Source: Bin95 sp965220855 (GTDB lineage: Bacteria; Pseudomonadota; Alphaproteobacteria; Bin95). From it: 64,000 nt of DNA. Where the stretch lies: the NCBI GenBank assembly GCA_965220855.1, contig CBDCQY010000001.1:496001-560000 (forward strand). The letters are read 5' to 3'. Of this stretch, positions 1-8,961 are shown one piece after another. The number at the start of each line of letters is the position of its first letter. Position 1 is the stretch's first letter. The position numbers and the translations under genes are program-made. The notes beneath the pieces were generated by a model. The model had not been told where the DNA came from. It did not search any database and was given only the letters and a program-made list of their open reading frames with translations.

Positions 1-1
1 C

Positions 2-745
2 CAGAGCCGCGAGCGCTTCGTCGAATATGCCGAGGCGGTGATGGGCGCGCTGGAAACCGGCGCGATCGAAAGCGACGGGCGCCACTACCGCCAGCCGGCG
101 ACCGAGATCCGCCCCGCACCCTTCCGCAGCTTCCGGGGGCGCACCTACGCCGCGTCGGTGTCGCCGCAATCGGCGGAGATCATGGCCCGGCTCGGCGTCG
201 GCATCCTGATCATCGCCCAGAAGCCCTGGGAGAAGACGCTGGAGGAGCTCGACAATTACCGCGCGCTCTATCGCCGGCACAATGACGGCGAGGAGGCGCC
301 CAAGCCGATCATCATGAGCTTCGTCGCGGTGCATGAGGACCGCGAGACGGCGCGCGAGATGTATGAGAAATACATCGTCGGCTATTGCCGCTCCGCGCTG
401 CAGCATTACGAATTCCACAATGAAGGCCTGGCCGACATTCCGGGCTACGAATATTACGGCGGCCTCGCCCGCAATATCCGCAAGCATGGCGTGGAGACCT
501 TCGTGCGCTTCCTCGCCGACCTCCAGGTCTGGGGCACGCCGGAGGAGGTGGTCGAGGGCGTGCTCGCCAATGTGGAGCGCGCCGGCTGCGGCGGTTTCCT
601 CGCCGGCCTCTCCTATGGCGGCATGCCCTACGCCATGGCGCGCGAGAACCAGCGCCTGTTTGCGGAGAAGGTGCTGCCGCGCCTGAAGGCGCACGACACG
701 GGCGTCGAGATCGGCGCGCCGCCGCTGCTCGCCGCCGCCGAATAG
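2..745 (+). CDS. LLM-class flavin-dependent oxidoreductase (partial, 5' end missing)
   Basis: C-terminal 247 residues of a luciferase-like (FMN-dependent alkanal monooxygenase superfamily) protein; the reading frame is open to the window edge, so the true start lies upstream. The visible part has the mixed helical region after the substrate loop (PAPFRSFRGRTYAASVSPQS) and the C-terminal segment LQVWGTPEEVVEGV, which resembles the GTPEEV signature near the end of family members. Such enzymes use reduced flavin from a partner reductase and oxygen to oxidise small organic substrates; the substrate cannot be told here. It converges on the formate dehydrogenase gene with only 9 bases between the stops. 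The family call is solid; the specific reaction is unknown. Confidence 0.8.
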   Translation, partial: QSRERFVEYAEAVMGALETGAIESDGRHYRQPATEIRPAPFRSFRGRTYAASVSPQSAEIMARLGVGILIIAQKPWEKTLEELDNYRALYRRHNDGEEAPKPIIMSFVAVHEDRETAREMYEKYIVGYCRSALQHYEFHNEGLADIPGYEYYGGLARNIRKHGVETFVRFLADLQVWGTPEEVVEGVLANVERAGCGGFLAGLSYGGMPYAMARENQRLFAEKVLPRLKAHDTGVEIGAPPLLAAAE

Positions 746-754
746 CCGCGCCGC

Positions 755-3511
755 TCAGGCCTCCCCGGAGGCCGCGCCTTCCGCGACCGGAACGACGCGG
801 GCGGCGCAGAACTTGAACTCCGGAATCTTGCCCCAGGGGTCGAGCTGCGGGTTGGTGAGCAGATTGGCCGCCGCCTCGACATAGGCAAACGGCGCGAACA
901 CCAGCCCGGCCGGCACCGCCCCGTCCATGCGCGCCACCAGCTCGATCGCGCCGCGCCGGGTCTCGATGCGCACCCGGTCGCCGGGGGCGAGCCCGAGCGC
1001 GCGCAGATCCGCCGGCGAGAGGCTCGCCGTCGCCTCCGGCTCCAGCGCGTCCAGCACGCTCGCGCGCCGCGTCATCGCGCCGGTGTGCCAGTGCTCCAGC
1101 TGGCGCCCGGTGGTCAGCACCAGCGGGAACTCGGCGTCCGGCTCCTCGGCCGGGGCCACGATGTCGGCCGGAACGAAGCGCCCGCGTCCGTCGCCGGTCG
1201 GGAAGCGGTCGGCGAACACCACCGCATGGCCCGGATGGTCCGGCCCGTCGGAGGGATAGGTGACCGCGCTCTCCGCCTCCAGCCGCGCCCAGTCGATATG
1301 CGCGAGCGAGGGCATCAGCCCGGCCATCTCGGCGTAGATCTCGCGCGGATGGCCATACTGCCAGTCGAGGCCCATGCGCCGGGCGATCTCCTGCACGATC
1401 CGCCAGTCCTCGCGCGCCTCGCCCGGCGGCCGGAAGGCCCGCCGGCCCATCTGCACCTGGCGGTTGGTGTTGGTGACCGTGCCGTCCTTCTCCGGCCAGG
1501 CCGAGGCCGGCAGCACCACATCGGCGAACATGGCGGTCTCGGTCAGGAACAGGTCCTGGACCACCAGATGGTCCAGTTTCGCCAGCCCCTCGCGGGCATG
1601 CGTCACATCGGGGTCCGACATGGCGGGGTTCTCGCCCATGATATACATGGCGCGCACGCCGCCGGCATGGATGGCGTCCACGATCTCCACCACCGTCAGC
1701 CCCGGCTCGGGATCGAGCGCCATGCCCCAGGCGGCCTCGAAGCGGGCCTGCGCTTCCGGCTCCGCCACGCGGCGATAGTCGGGATACATCATCGGGATCA
1801 GGCCGGCGTCGGAGGCGCCCTGCACGTTGTTCTGGCCGCGCAGCGGATGCAGGCCGGTTCCCGGCCGCCCGACATGGCCGCACATCAGCGCGAGCGCGAT
1901 CAGGCAGCGCGCATTGTCGGTGCCGTGCGCGTGCTGCGAGACGCCCATGCCCCAGAAGATCATGGCGCGCTCGGCCCGCGCGTAAGCGCGCGCGACCTGC
2001 TTCAGCACCTCCGCCTCGACGCCGCAGACCGGCGCCATCGCCTCCGGCGGAAAGGCCGCCAGATGCGCGCGCATCGCCTCGAAATCGGCCGTGTGCGCCA
2101 TGACATATTGCCGGTCGTAAAGCTCCTCCGCGACGATGGTGTGCATGATCGCGTTCAGCATCGCCACATCGCGGCCGGGGCGGAACTGGAGCATGTGGGT
2201 GGCGTGGCGCTTCAGCGCCTGGCCGCGCGGGTCCATGACGATCAGCGCCGCGCCGCGCTTCGCCGCCTGCTTGAAATAGGTGGCGGCGACGGGGTGGTTC
2301 TCGGTCGGGTTGGCGCCGATCACGATCACCGCGTCGGCGCGCGCCACCTCGTTGAAGGTGGCGGTGACCGCGCCCGAGCCGATGCCCTCCAGCAGCGCCG
2401 CCACCGAGGAGGCGTGGCAGAGCCGGGTGCAGTGATCGACATTGTTGGAGCCGAAGCCGGTGCGCACCAGCTTCTGGAAGAGATAGGCCTCCTCGTTCGA
2501 CCCCTTGGCGGAGCCGAAGCCGGCGAGCGCGCGGGGGCCGTGCGCCGCCTTCGCGGCATTGAGGCCGGCGGCGGCGAGCTCCAGCGCCTCCTCCCACTCC
2601 GCCTCGCGGAAATGCGTCCCGGGACGGGCGGGATCGACATTCACCCCCTTGGGCGCGCCCTCGCGACGGACCAGCGGCTTCGTCAGCCGCTCGGGATGGG
2701 TGATGTAGTCGAAGCCGAAGCGGCCCTTGACGCAGAGCCGCTGCTCGTTGGCGGGGCCGTTGCGGCCATCGACCGAAATCAGCCGCTCGTCGGCGATGTT
2801 GTAGGCGATCTGGCAGCCGACGCCGCAATAGGGGCACACGCTCTCCACCCGCCGGTCGGGCGGCGGCGCGCCGAGCGCCGTCTTCGCCATCAGCGCGCCC
2901 GTCGGGCAGGCCTGCACGCATTCCCCGCAGGCGACGCAGGTCGAGGCGCCCATGGGGTCGTCGAAGTCGAACACGATGCGCGCCTCCGCGCCGCGCCCGG
3001 CCATGCCGATCACATCGTTGACCTGCACCTCGCGGCAGGCGCGCACGCAGAGATTGCAGTGGATGCAGGCGTCGAGATTGACCGCCATGGCGGGATGGCT
3101 GGGGTCCGGCGCGGGCGCGGCGCGGGCCGGCAGCCGGCCGGGCGCGAGCCCCGCCGCCTCGACCCAGCCGGCCAGGCGCGAGTCGGGATCGTGCGCGGCC
3201 GCCGGCTGGTCGGCGAGCAAAAGCTCCAGCACCATGCGCCGGGCGCGCTCCGGGCGCTCGCCGGCGCTGTTGACCGCCATGCCGGGGGTCGGGCGGCGCA
3301 GGCAGGAGGGCGCCAGCGCGCGCTCGCCCTCGATCTCCACCATGCAGGCGCGGCAATTGCCGTCCGGGCGGTAGCCGGGCTCCGGCGCGTGGCAGAGATG
3401 CGGCAGCACGACGCCCTGGCGGGCGGCGGCCTCCCAGACGGTCTCGCCGGCCAGCGCCTCGACCGGGCGCCCGTCCAGCGTGAAGGAAATGGGGGATTTG
3501 CTCTCGGACAT
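755..3511 (-). CDS. fdhA: Formate dehydrogenase alpha subunit (molybdenum, Cys type)
   Basis: 918 residues from ATG 3511; the open frame extends further upstream, but this start has a GGGAG upstream and begins the ferredoxin fold. Domain order: N-terminal 2Fe-2S domain (Cys 40, 53, 56, 70), two 4Fe-4S clusters (CIHCNLCVRAC near 149-159, CVACGECVQAC near 192-202), then the molybdopterin oxidoreductase domain opening with its own cluster motif CPYCGVGC (226-233) and ending in a dinucleotide-binding domain. The Mo ligand lies in DHCTRLCHASS, so it is cysteine and not selenocysteine. The family oxidises formate to CO2 and passes electrons to NAD+ or another carrier. No beta/gamma (NADH-binding) subunit gene or fdhD is visible nearby, so the electron acceptor is open. 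Confidence 0.92.
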   Translation of the reverse strand: MSESKSPISFTLDGRPVEALAGETVWEAAARQGVVLPHLCHAPEPGYRPDGNCRACMVEIEGERALAPSCLRRPTPGMAVNSAGERPERARRMVLELLLADQPAAAHDPDSRLAGWVEAAGLAPGRLPARAAPAPDPSHPAMAVNLDACIHCNLCVRACREVQVNDVIGMAGRGAEARIVFDFDDPMGASTCVACGECVQACPTGALMAKTALGAPPPDRRVESVCPYCGVGCQIAYNIADERLISVDGRNGPANEQRLCVKGRFGFDYITHPERLTKPLVRREGAPKGVNVDPARPGTHFREAEWEEALELAAAGLNAAKAAHGPRALAGFGSAKGSNEEAYLFQKLVRTGFGSNNVDHCTRLCHASSVAALLEGIGSGAVTATFNEVARADAVIVIGANPTENHPVAATYFKQAAKRGAALIVMDPRGQALKRHATHMLQFRPGRDVAMLNAIMHTIVAEELYDRQYVMAHTADFEAMRAHLAAFPPEAMAPVCGVEAEVLKQVARAYARAERAMIFWGMGVSQHAHGTDNARCLIALALMCGHVGRPGTGLHPLRGQNNVQGASDAGLIPMMYPDYRRVAEPEAQARFEAAWGMALDPEPGLTVVEIVDAIHAGGVRAMYIMGENPAMSDPDVTHAREGLAKLDHLVVQDLFLTETAMFADVVLPASAWPEKDGTVTNTNRQVQMGRRAFRPPGEAREDWRIVQEIARRMGLDWQYGHPREIYAEMAGLMPSLAHIDWARLEAESAVTYPSDGPDHPGHAVVFADRFPTGDGRGRFVPADIVAPAEEPDAEFPLVLTTGRQLEHWHTGAMTRRASVLDALEPEATASLSPADLRALGLAPGDRVRIETRRGAIELVARMDGAVPAGLVFAPFAYVEAAANLLTNPQLDPWGKIPEFKFCAARVVPVAEGAASGEA

Positions 3512-3520
3512 GGGCGGCGG

Positions 3521-3548
3521 TTGCACTCCCTTTCCGCCATTCCCATAT
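3521..3548 (+). promoter_or_regulatory. Possible heat-shock (sigma32/RpoH-type) promoter for hsp20
   Basis: TTGCAC at 3521-3526 and CCCATAT at 3542-3548 are 15 bases apart. This resembles the RpoH consensus CTTGAAA - 13 to 17 bases - CCCATNT, with a better -10 than -35 match. The position would give a leader of about 65 bases before the hsp20 ATG. It lies in the 109-bp gap between divergent fdhA and hsp20. Inference from sequence only. Confidence 0.4.
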
Positions 3549-3592
3549 ACCAGGCCCGCCGGATGCCGCAATGGCCGGGTCCGGCCGCCTGT

Positions 3593-3610
3593 CTCGCTTG
3601 CGCAGAGGAG
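3593..3610 (+). promoter_or_regulatory. Hairpin masking the hsp20 ribosome-binding site (possible RNA thermometer)
   Basis: CTCGC (3593-3597) can pair with GC-A-GAG (3602-3607, one bulged A) around a TTGC loop. This ties up the AGAG half of the AGAGGAG ribosome-binding site that precedes ATG 3621. Small heat-shock genes in alphaproteobacteria often carry such thermosensors (ROSE class). This is a short stem and the call is tentative. Confidence 0.3.
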
Positions 3611-3620
3611 AAACGGCCCC

Positions 3621-4028
3621 ATGTCGCGACTGCCCGTCTTCAACAGCCCGCTGATGCTCGGTTTCGAGAATCTGGAGCGGGTGCTCGACTCGGTGTCCAA
3701 GGCGTCCGCCGACGGCTACCCGCCCTACAATATCGAACAGGCGGGCGAGAACCGGCTGCGCATCTCGCTCGCGGTCGCCGGCTTCGCCCGCGAGGACCTC
3801 ACCATCTCGGTCGAGGACCGCCAGCTGGTGGTCGGCGGACGCCAGAAGGAAGAAGCCAACGGCCGCGTCTTCCTGCATCGCGGCATCGCGGCGCGCCAGT
3901 TCCAGCGCCGCTTCGTGCTGGCGGAAGGCATCGAGATCGAGGGCGCGCGCACCGAGAACGGCCTGCTGCATATCGACCTGGTGCGCCCGGAGCCGGAAGT
4001 CCGCACCCGCAGCATCAAGATCGAATAG
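3621..4028 (+). CDS. Small heat-shock protein, Hsp20 family
   Basis: 135 residues with the alpha-crystallin domain: YNIEQAGENRLRISLAVAGF, then EDLTISVEDRQLVV and the loop ending FQRRFVLAEGIEI. The C-terminal anchor is short (RSIKIE). It resembles IbpA/HspL proteins, which hold unfolding proteins for refolding by DnaK/ClpB. The start ATG 3621 follows AGAGGAG with good spacing; an in-frame open stretch upstream is not needed. The 3' end overlaps the convergent cobA end by 14 bases. Heat control is suggested by the promoter and leader hairpin listed separately. Confidence 0.92.
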   Translation: MSRLPVFNSPLMLGFENLERVLDSVSKASADGYPPYNIEQAGENRLRISLAVAGFAREDLTISVEDRQLVVGGRQKEEANGRVFLHRGIAARQFQRRFVLAEGIEIEGARTENGLLHIDLVRPEPEVRTRSIKIE

Positions 4029-4803
4029 CCCCGCCCGCCGGCGGCAGGCCGGCCAGCCAGTCGAAGCGCAGCTCGCCGGCGGCGATCGGCCCGAGCGCGA
4101 TGACGGCCGGCGGCTCCGCCGCCTCGGCCGCCCGGCCGAGGCCGGCGAGCGTGGTGTCGATGACCCGCTGGCGCGCGGTTGCGGCGTGGCAGACGATGGC
4201 CGCCGGCTCCGCGCCCGCGCGCCCGTGCGCCAGCAGGCAGTCGGCGATGGCGGCGATATTGCTGAGCGCCATGTAGAACACCAGCGTCGGCGAGCCGCGC
4301 GCCAGCGCCGCCCAGTCGAGGCCGCTCTCCGCCGGCGGGCGGTGGCCGGAGATGAAGGTGAGCACGGAACTGGCGCTGCGATGCGTCGCCGGGACGCCGG
4401 CATAGGCCAGCCCCCCGATGCCGGCCGTCACCCCCGGCACGATGCGGAACGGCAGGCCGGCCGCGGCCAGCGCCAGCGCCTCCTCGCCGCCGCGCCCGAA
4501 GACCAGCGGATCGCCGCCCTTGAGGCGCACCACCCGCGCCCCGGCCCGCGCCTCGGCCACCAGCCGCGCGGAGATGTCCGGCTGGCAGGCCGAAGGCCGC
4601 CCGCCGCGCTTGCCGGCCGGCAGGATGCGCGCGCCGGCGCGCGCGAGCGCCAGCACCTCCGGGCTCACCAGCGCGTCATGCACCACGATGTCGGCCTCGG
4701 CGAGCGCGCGGGCCGCAAGCAGGGTCAGCAGGCCGGGATCGCCCGGCCCCGCGCCGACGAGCCAGACCTCGCCCGGCGCCGGATGCGGCAGGTCGGGCGT
4801 CAT
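4015..4803 (-). CDS. cobA: Uroporphyrinogen-III C-methyltransferase
   Basis: 262 residues; transfers two methyl groups from S-adenosylmethionine to uroporphyrinogen III, giving precorrin-2, the branch point to cobalamin and sirohaem. Visible signatures are VGAGPGDPGLLT at the N-terminus, the RLKGGDPLVFGRGGEE motif that binds substrate and SAM, and the following PGVTAG. It is the single-domain CobA form without the CysG oxidase/chelatase part. ATG 4803 overlaps the stop of the upstream DehI-like gene (ATGA), so the two are translationally coupled. Other cobalamin genes (cbiD, cobK) lie 2.4 kb away on the other strand. Confidence 0.93.
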   Translation of the reverse strand: MTPDLPHPAPGEVWLVGAGPGDPGLLTLLAARALAEADIVVHDALVSPEVLALARAGARILPAGKRGGRPSACQPDISARLVAEARAGARVVRLKGGDPLVFGRGGEEALALAAAGLPFRIVPGVTAGIGGLAYAGVPATHRSASSVLTFISGHRPPAESGLDWAALARGSPTLVFYMALSNIAAIADCLLAHGRAGAEPAAIVCHAATARQRVIDTTLAGLGRAAEAAEPPAVIALGPIAAGELRFDWLAGLPPAGGAIRS

Positions 4804-5618
4804 CGGCCGAGCAGGCGGAGCAGCAGCAGCGAGACCGGCGTCATGCGCGCGATGGGGCCGTCGAGAAACAGCCGCACCGTCTCGCGCACCTCCGGCGGCG
4901 GCGGTTCGGCCGGCGCATCGAGGCGATGGGCGACGCCGGCCGAGACCCGGGCTGCGGCCGCCGCGCCGGCGGCGATGGTCCTGGCCAGCCGGCCGTCCCG
5001 GTCCGGCCCCGCCAGCGCCGTCCAGGCGAGCGCCAGAAAGGCCGGCCAGTGCGCCAGATGGCGCCAGAGGCTCGTCACGATCTCGTCGTCGTCGCCGCCG
5101 CCGAGCCGGTCGAGCGCCAGCGCCAGCGCGCGCACCGGCGGCGAGAGCGCCTCCAGCGCCGGCAAGGGCGGCAGCGCGCCCTCGACCGGCGGGTCGCCCG
5201 CGGCCGGGGCGATGGGCGGCGCGGCCTCGGAGACCGCGCCCTCCAGCGCCGGCAACAGCGCGCCCAGCGCCACCTGGTTCAGCCGGTTGCCCCGGTCGTA
5301 GCTCGCCAGCATATGCGCGATGGCCGCCCGCTCCGGCTCCCCGAGGCCGGCGGCGGCGAGCGCGGCCTCCGGCCAGGGCGGCAGGTCGGGCAGCGGCGTC
5401 CGGTCGCGAAGCAGCGCCGCGCCCGTCGCCGCCGCGCCGCTGGCGTAGAGCGGGCGCACGGCGCTCCAGGCCCATTCCAGCCCGCCCGGAAAGAACGCCA
5501 GCCGGCGCCAGATCAGATTGACCACCGGCACGCCGAGCACGGCGCGGATGTCGGCGTAGAGCAGGGCGGTAGCGCCCTCGGCCTCGCTCTCGGGCACGGT
5601 CGGCAGGGTGTCGGTCAT
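4800..5618 (-). CDS. DehI-like protein (2-haloacid dehalogenase DehI family), putative
   Basis: 272 residues from ATG 5618 (an ATG 7 codons upstream is also possible). Two halves look related: the first has ALLYADIRAVLGVPVVNLIW ending in WAWSAVRPLYASGA, and the second has SLWRHLAHWPAFLALAWTAL. This internal duplication and the wording of the first half fit the all-helical DehI family, known for a group I 2-haloacid dehalogenase of Pseudomonas putida. I cannot identify the catalytic aspartate with certainty, and many genomic members are of unproven function. Alternative: a conserved helical protein with a role linked to cobA, with which it overlaps by 4 bases. Confidence 0.55.
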   Translation of the reverse strand: MTDTLPTVPESEAEGATALLYADIRAVLGVPVVNLIWRRLAFFPGGLEWAWSAVRPLYASGAAATGAALLRDRTPLPDLPPWPEAALAAAGLGEPERAAIAHMLASYDRGNRLNQVALGALLPALEGAVSEAAPPIAPAAGDPPVEGALPPLPALEALSPPVRALALALDRLGGGDDDEIVTSLWRHLAHWPAFLALAWTALAGPDRDGRLARTIAAGAAAAARVSAGVAHRLDAPAEPPPPEVRETVRLFLDGPIARMTPVSLLLLRLLGR

Positions 5619-5719
5619 GGGGCGCCTGTTTACCCCCATTTCCGGCCGGGGTCATGCGATTGCCGGGCCGCGCTTCGGCCATAGATCACCGCCCGGACGG
5701 CGCGCGGGAGGAAGCCGGC

Positions 5720-7150
5720 ATGGCGGCCGAGGGCCGGAGCGGATATCGCGTCATGGCGGGCCTCCTCGCCGGGCCGGCGGCGATGGCGGCCGTGCTGGCG
5801 TTGCCCGCGCCCGAGGGGCTGCCGGCCGCCGCCTGGCCGGTGGTGGCGGTGGCGGCGCTGATGGTGGTCTGGTGGCTCTCGGAGGCGCTGCCCGCGCCGG
5901 CGACGGCGCTGGTTCCCGTCATCGCCTTCCCGCTGCTCGGCGTCATGGAGATGCGCGCCGCGGCCGCGCCCTACGCCCATCCGCTGATCTTCCTCTTTCT
6001 GGGCGGCTTCCTGATCGCCGGGGCGGTGGAGCGCTCCGGGCTGCATCGCCGCGTCGCGCTCGGCATTCTCGGCCGCGCCGGCGCCGCGCCCGCGCGGCTG
6101 GCGGCGAGCTTCATGCTGGCCGCCGCCCTGCTCAGCATGTGGCTCTCCAACTCCGCAACCGCGATCCTGATGCTGCCGATCGCGCTCTCGGTCATCGGCC
6201 TGCTGGACCGGGGCGACCGGCGCTTCGCCGCCGCCCTGCTGCTGGGCGTGGCCTACGCCGCCAGCATCGGCGGGCTGGCCACGCCGATCGGCACGCCGCC
6301 CAACGCCCTGCTGCTGGCCTTTCTGGCGGAGCGCCACGGCGTCGAGATCGGCTTCGCGCGCTGGATGCTGTTCGCGACGCCGCTCGCCGCGCTGCTGCTG
6401 GCCGCGACCTGGCTGCTGCTGACGCGCCTCGTCTTCCGCCTCGACAACAGGCCGATCCCCGGCGCGGGCGAACTGGTGGCGCGGGAGCTGGCGCGGCTCG
6501 GGCCGGTCGGCCGGGAGGAGCGGCTGACCGCGGCGGCGGTGCTGGCCGTGGCGCTGCTCTGGCTCTGCCGCCCGCTGCTGGCGAAGGCGCTGCCCGGCCT
6601 GGCGCTCTCCGACGCCGGCGTCGCGCTGCTGGGCGGGCTTGCGCTCTTCCTGCTGCCGGTCGATCTCCGCCGGGGCCGGTTCCTGATGGACTGGGATCAT
6701 GCCCGGCGGCTGCCCTGGGGCGTGCTCATCCTGTTCGGCGGGGGCCTCAGCCTCGCCTCCGCCATCCAGGAAAGCGGCCTGGCCGGCTGGATCGGAGAGG
6801 CGCTCGCCGGCCTTGCGGCCTGGCCGGCGCTGGCGCTGCTGCTGCTGGTGACGGCGGCGGCGGTGTTCCTCACCGAGATCGCGAGCAACACCGCCACGGC
6901 CTCGGTCTTCATCCCGATCGCCGCCACGCTCGGGACGGGCCTTGCGGGCGACCCGCTGCTGTTCGCGCTGCCGGTGACGCTGGCGGCGAGCTGCGCCTTC
7001 ATGATGCCGGTCGCGACACCCCCCAACGCCATCGTCTATGCCAGCGGGCAGATCGCGATCGCGCAGATGGCGCGCGCCGGCCTCGCGGTCAATCTGCTGG
7101 CGGTGCTGGTAATCGCCGCTGCGGCGCGCTGGCTGCCGGGCGGGCCATGA
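5720..7150 (+). CDS. SLC13/DASS family anion transporter
   Basis: 476 residues, almost entirely membrane helices, in two inverted halves. Each half carries the family's Ser-Asn-Thr type hairpin: SNSATAILMLPIAL in the first half and EIASNTATASVFIPI in the second. Each is followed by a re-entrant loop (GLATPIGTPPNALL and MPVATPPNAIVYAS). These motifs form the substrate and sodium sites of the divalent anion:sodium symporters that take up dicarboxylates, citrate or sulphate. The substrate cannot be assigned. Start ATG 5720 is chosen because GGGAGGAAG lies just upstream; an ATG at 5654 would overlap the divergent gene's promoter. Confidence 0.88.
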   Translation: MAAEGRSGYRVMAGLLAGPAAMAAVLALPAPEGLPAAAWPVVAVAALMVVWWLSEALPAPATALVPVIAFPLLGVMEMRAAAAPYAHPLIFLFLGGFLIAGAVERSGLHRRVALGILGRAGAAPARLAASFMLAAALLSMWLSNSATAILMLPIALSVIGLLDRGDRRFAAALLLGVAYAASIGGLATPIGTPPNALLLAFLAERHGVEIGFARWMLFATPLAALLLAATWLLLTRLVFRLDNRPIPGAGELVARELARLGPVGREERLTAAAVLAVALLWLCRPLLAKALPGLALSDAGVALLGGLALFLLPVDLRRGRFLMDWDHARRLPWGVLILFGGGLSLASAIQESGLAGWIGEALAGLAAWPALALLLLVTAAAVFLTEIASNTATASVFIPIAATLGTGLAGDPLLFALPVTLAASCAFMMPVATPPNAIVYASGQIAIAQMARAGLAVNLLAVLVIAAAARWLPGGP

Positions 7151-7175
7151 CGTTCGAGGCTATACTGCCCCCGGC

Positions 7176-8210
7176 ATGGCGGCATTGCGACGAGGCTGGA
7201 CCACGGGGGCCTGCGCGGCGGCGGCGGCGCGGGCGGCGTGCGAGCGCCTGCTGACCGGACGCCTGCCGGACCCGGTGACGGTCGCGCTGCCGCGCGGCCT
7301 CCGCGCCGCCTTCCCGCTCGCCGAGACCGGTGAGTGGATCGGCGTGGAGAAGGACGCCGGCGACGACCCGGACGCGACGCATGGCGCGCTGGTGCGCGCG
7401 CGCGTGCGCCCGGCCCCGGCCGGTGCGGGCGTCGGCTTCCTGGCCGGCCCCGGCGTCGGCACGGTCACGCTCCCCGGCCTGGCGCTCGCGGTCGGCGAGC
7501 CGGCGATCAATCCGGGGCCGCGCGCCATCGTCGCCGCCAATCTCGCCGCCGTCGCCGAGGATTACGGCGCGCCGGCGGATTTCGAGGTCGAGATCGGCAT
7601 CCGGGATGGCGAGGCGCTGGCGGCCCGGACCGCCAACGCCCGGCTCGGCATCCAGGGCGGCCTCTCGGTGCTGGGCACGACGGGCGTGGTCATCCCCTAT
7701 TCCTGCGCGGCCTGGATCCACGCCGTGCATCGCGGCGTCGATGTCGCCCGCGCCGCCGGCCTCGACCATATCGGCGCGGCGACCGGGCGCGGCTCGGAGG
7801 CGGCGCTCGCCGCGCTCATCGCCCTGCCGCCGCACGGGCTGATCGACATGGGCGATTTCGCCGGCGCGCTGCTGAAATATCTCCGCCGGCGGCCGGTGGC
7901 GCGGCTCAGCCTCGCCGGCGGCTTCGGCAAGCTCTCCAAGCTCGCCCGGGGCCATCTCGACCTGCATTCCGGGCGCTCGCAGGTGGATATCGCCTGGCTC
8001 GCCGCCGAACTCCGCGCGCTCGGCGGGCCGGATGCGCGCGATGCGCCGAGCGCCGGCGCGCTGCTGGAGCGGGCCGGCGGCCTGCCGCTCGCCCGGCGCG
8101 TCGCCGAGGGCGCGCGCGAGACGGCGCTGGCGGCGCTCGCCGGCGGCACGGAGGTGGATGTGCGCGTCTTCGACCGCCGGGGGCGCCTGATCGGAGAGGC
8201 CGGTGTCTGA
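7176..8210 (+). CDS. cbiD: Cobalt-precorrin-5B (C1)-methyltransferase
   Basis: 344 residues. The N-terminal RRGWTTGACAAAAARAA is the family signature, followed by GPGVGTVTLPGLALAVGEPA and the central GLSVLGTTGVV. CbiD methylates C1 of the corrin ring in the early-cobalt (anaerobic-type) cobalamin route, though it also occurs in alphaproteobacteria that otherwise use late-cobalt enzymes. It starts 25 bases after the SLC13 stop and overlaps cobK by 8 bases, so the two cobalamin genes are surely co-transcribed. Confidence 0.93.
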   Translation: MAALRRGWTTGACAAAAARAACERLLTGRLPDPVTVALPRGLRAAFPLAETGEWIGVEKDAGDDPDATHGALVRARVRPAPAGAGVGFLAGPGVGTVTLPGLALAVGEPAINPGPRAIVAANLAAVAEDYGAPADFEVEIGIRDGEALAARTANARLGIQGGLSVLGTTGVVIPYSCAAWIHAVHRGVDVARAAGLDHIGAATGRGSEAALAALIALPPHGLIDMGDFAGALLKYLRRRPVARLSLAGGFGKLSKLARGHLDLHSGRSQVDIAWLAAELRALGGPDARDAPSAGALLERAGGLPLARRVAEGARETALAALAGGTEVDVRVFDRRGRLIGEAGV

Positions 8211-8961
8211 ACCGGCAGGCCCGCGCGTGCTGATCCTGGGCGGCACCGGCGAGGCGGCGGCGATCGCCGACGCGCTCGCCGGGCGCGCCCGGGTGACGAG
8301 CTCGCTCGCCGGGCGCACCCGGCGCCCGTCGATTCCGGCGGGAGAGCTGCGCAGCGGCGGCTTCGGCGGCGCGGCCGGTCTCGCGCGCTATCTGCGCAAG
8401 GCGCGCATCGACCGGCTGATCGACGCGACCCACCCCTTCGCGCGGCGCATCTCCGCCCATGCGCGCGAGGCGGCGGACGCCGCCGGCGTCGCCCGGCTGC
8501 AGTTCGAACGGCCGATGTGGCGGCGCGCGCCGGAAGACCGCTGGCTGGAGGCGGCGGACGCAGCAGACGCGGCCGCGCTGCTGGCGGCGTTGCCGGATGC
8601 GGTGTTTCTCAGCCTCGGCTCGGGCGATCTGGAGGCCTTTGCCGGGCTCGAGGGCCGCCGCCTGCTGCTGCGCCGCATCGACCCCGGCCCCTCGCCGCTC
8701 GCGGGCGCAACGGTGCTGCTCGGGCGCGGCCCGTTCGGGCTGGAGGAGGAGCGCCGGCTGTTCGACGCCCATGGCGTCGGCGCGCTGGTGACGCGCGCCT
8801 CCGGCGGCGCGGCGACGGAGGCCAAGATTGTGGCGGCGCGCGAACGCCGCCTGCCGGTGGTGATGCTCCGGCGTCCGCCGCCGGAGCCGGGGCCGCGCGC
8901 CGCCAGCGTGGCGGCCGCGGCGGCCTGGGCGCTCAGCAGCGCCGGCAGCGGATCTTCTTGA
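8203..8961 (+). CDS. cobK: Precorrin-6A (or cobalt-precorrin-6A) reductase
   Basis: 252 residues from a GTG start inside the end of cbiD. Signatures: VLILGGTGEAAAIADAL (nucleotide-binding start), RLIDATHPFARRISAHA, and near the end TRASGGAATEAKI. The enzyme uses NADPH to reduce the macrocycle of precorrin-6A. Sequence alone does not separate CobK from CbiJ; the partner being CbiD could favour the cobalt-containing substrate. The 3' end overlaps a convergent small gene by 29 bases. Confidence 0.92.
   Translation: MSEPAGPRVLILGGTGEAAAIADALAGRARVTSSLAGRTRRPSIPAGELRSGGFGGAAGLARYLRKARIDRLIDATHPFARRISAHAREAADAAGVARLQFERPMWRRAPEDRWLEAADAADAAALLAALPDAVFLSLGSGDLEAFAGLEGRRLLLRRIDPGPSPLAGATVLLGRGPFGLEEERRLFDAHGVGALVTRASGGAATEAKIVAARERRLPVVMLRRPPPEPGPRAASVAAAAAWALSSAGSGSS

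Noticed and set aside
755..3511. Possible selenocysteine in formate dehydrogenase
   Set aside because: The Mo-ligand codon encodes Cys and no in-frame TGA occurs there.
1085..4276. Very long plus-strand open frame opposite formate dehydrogenase
   Set aside because: It mirrors fdhA, hsp20 and cobA and has His/Arg/Gly-rich shadow composition typical of very high GC; no domain is seen.
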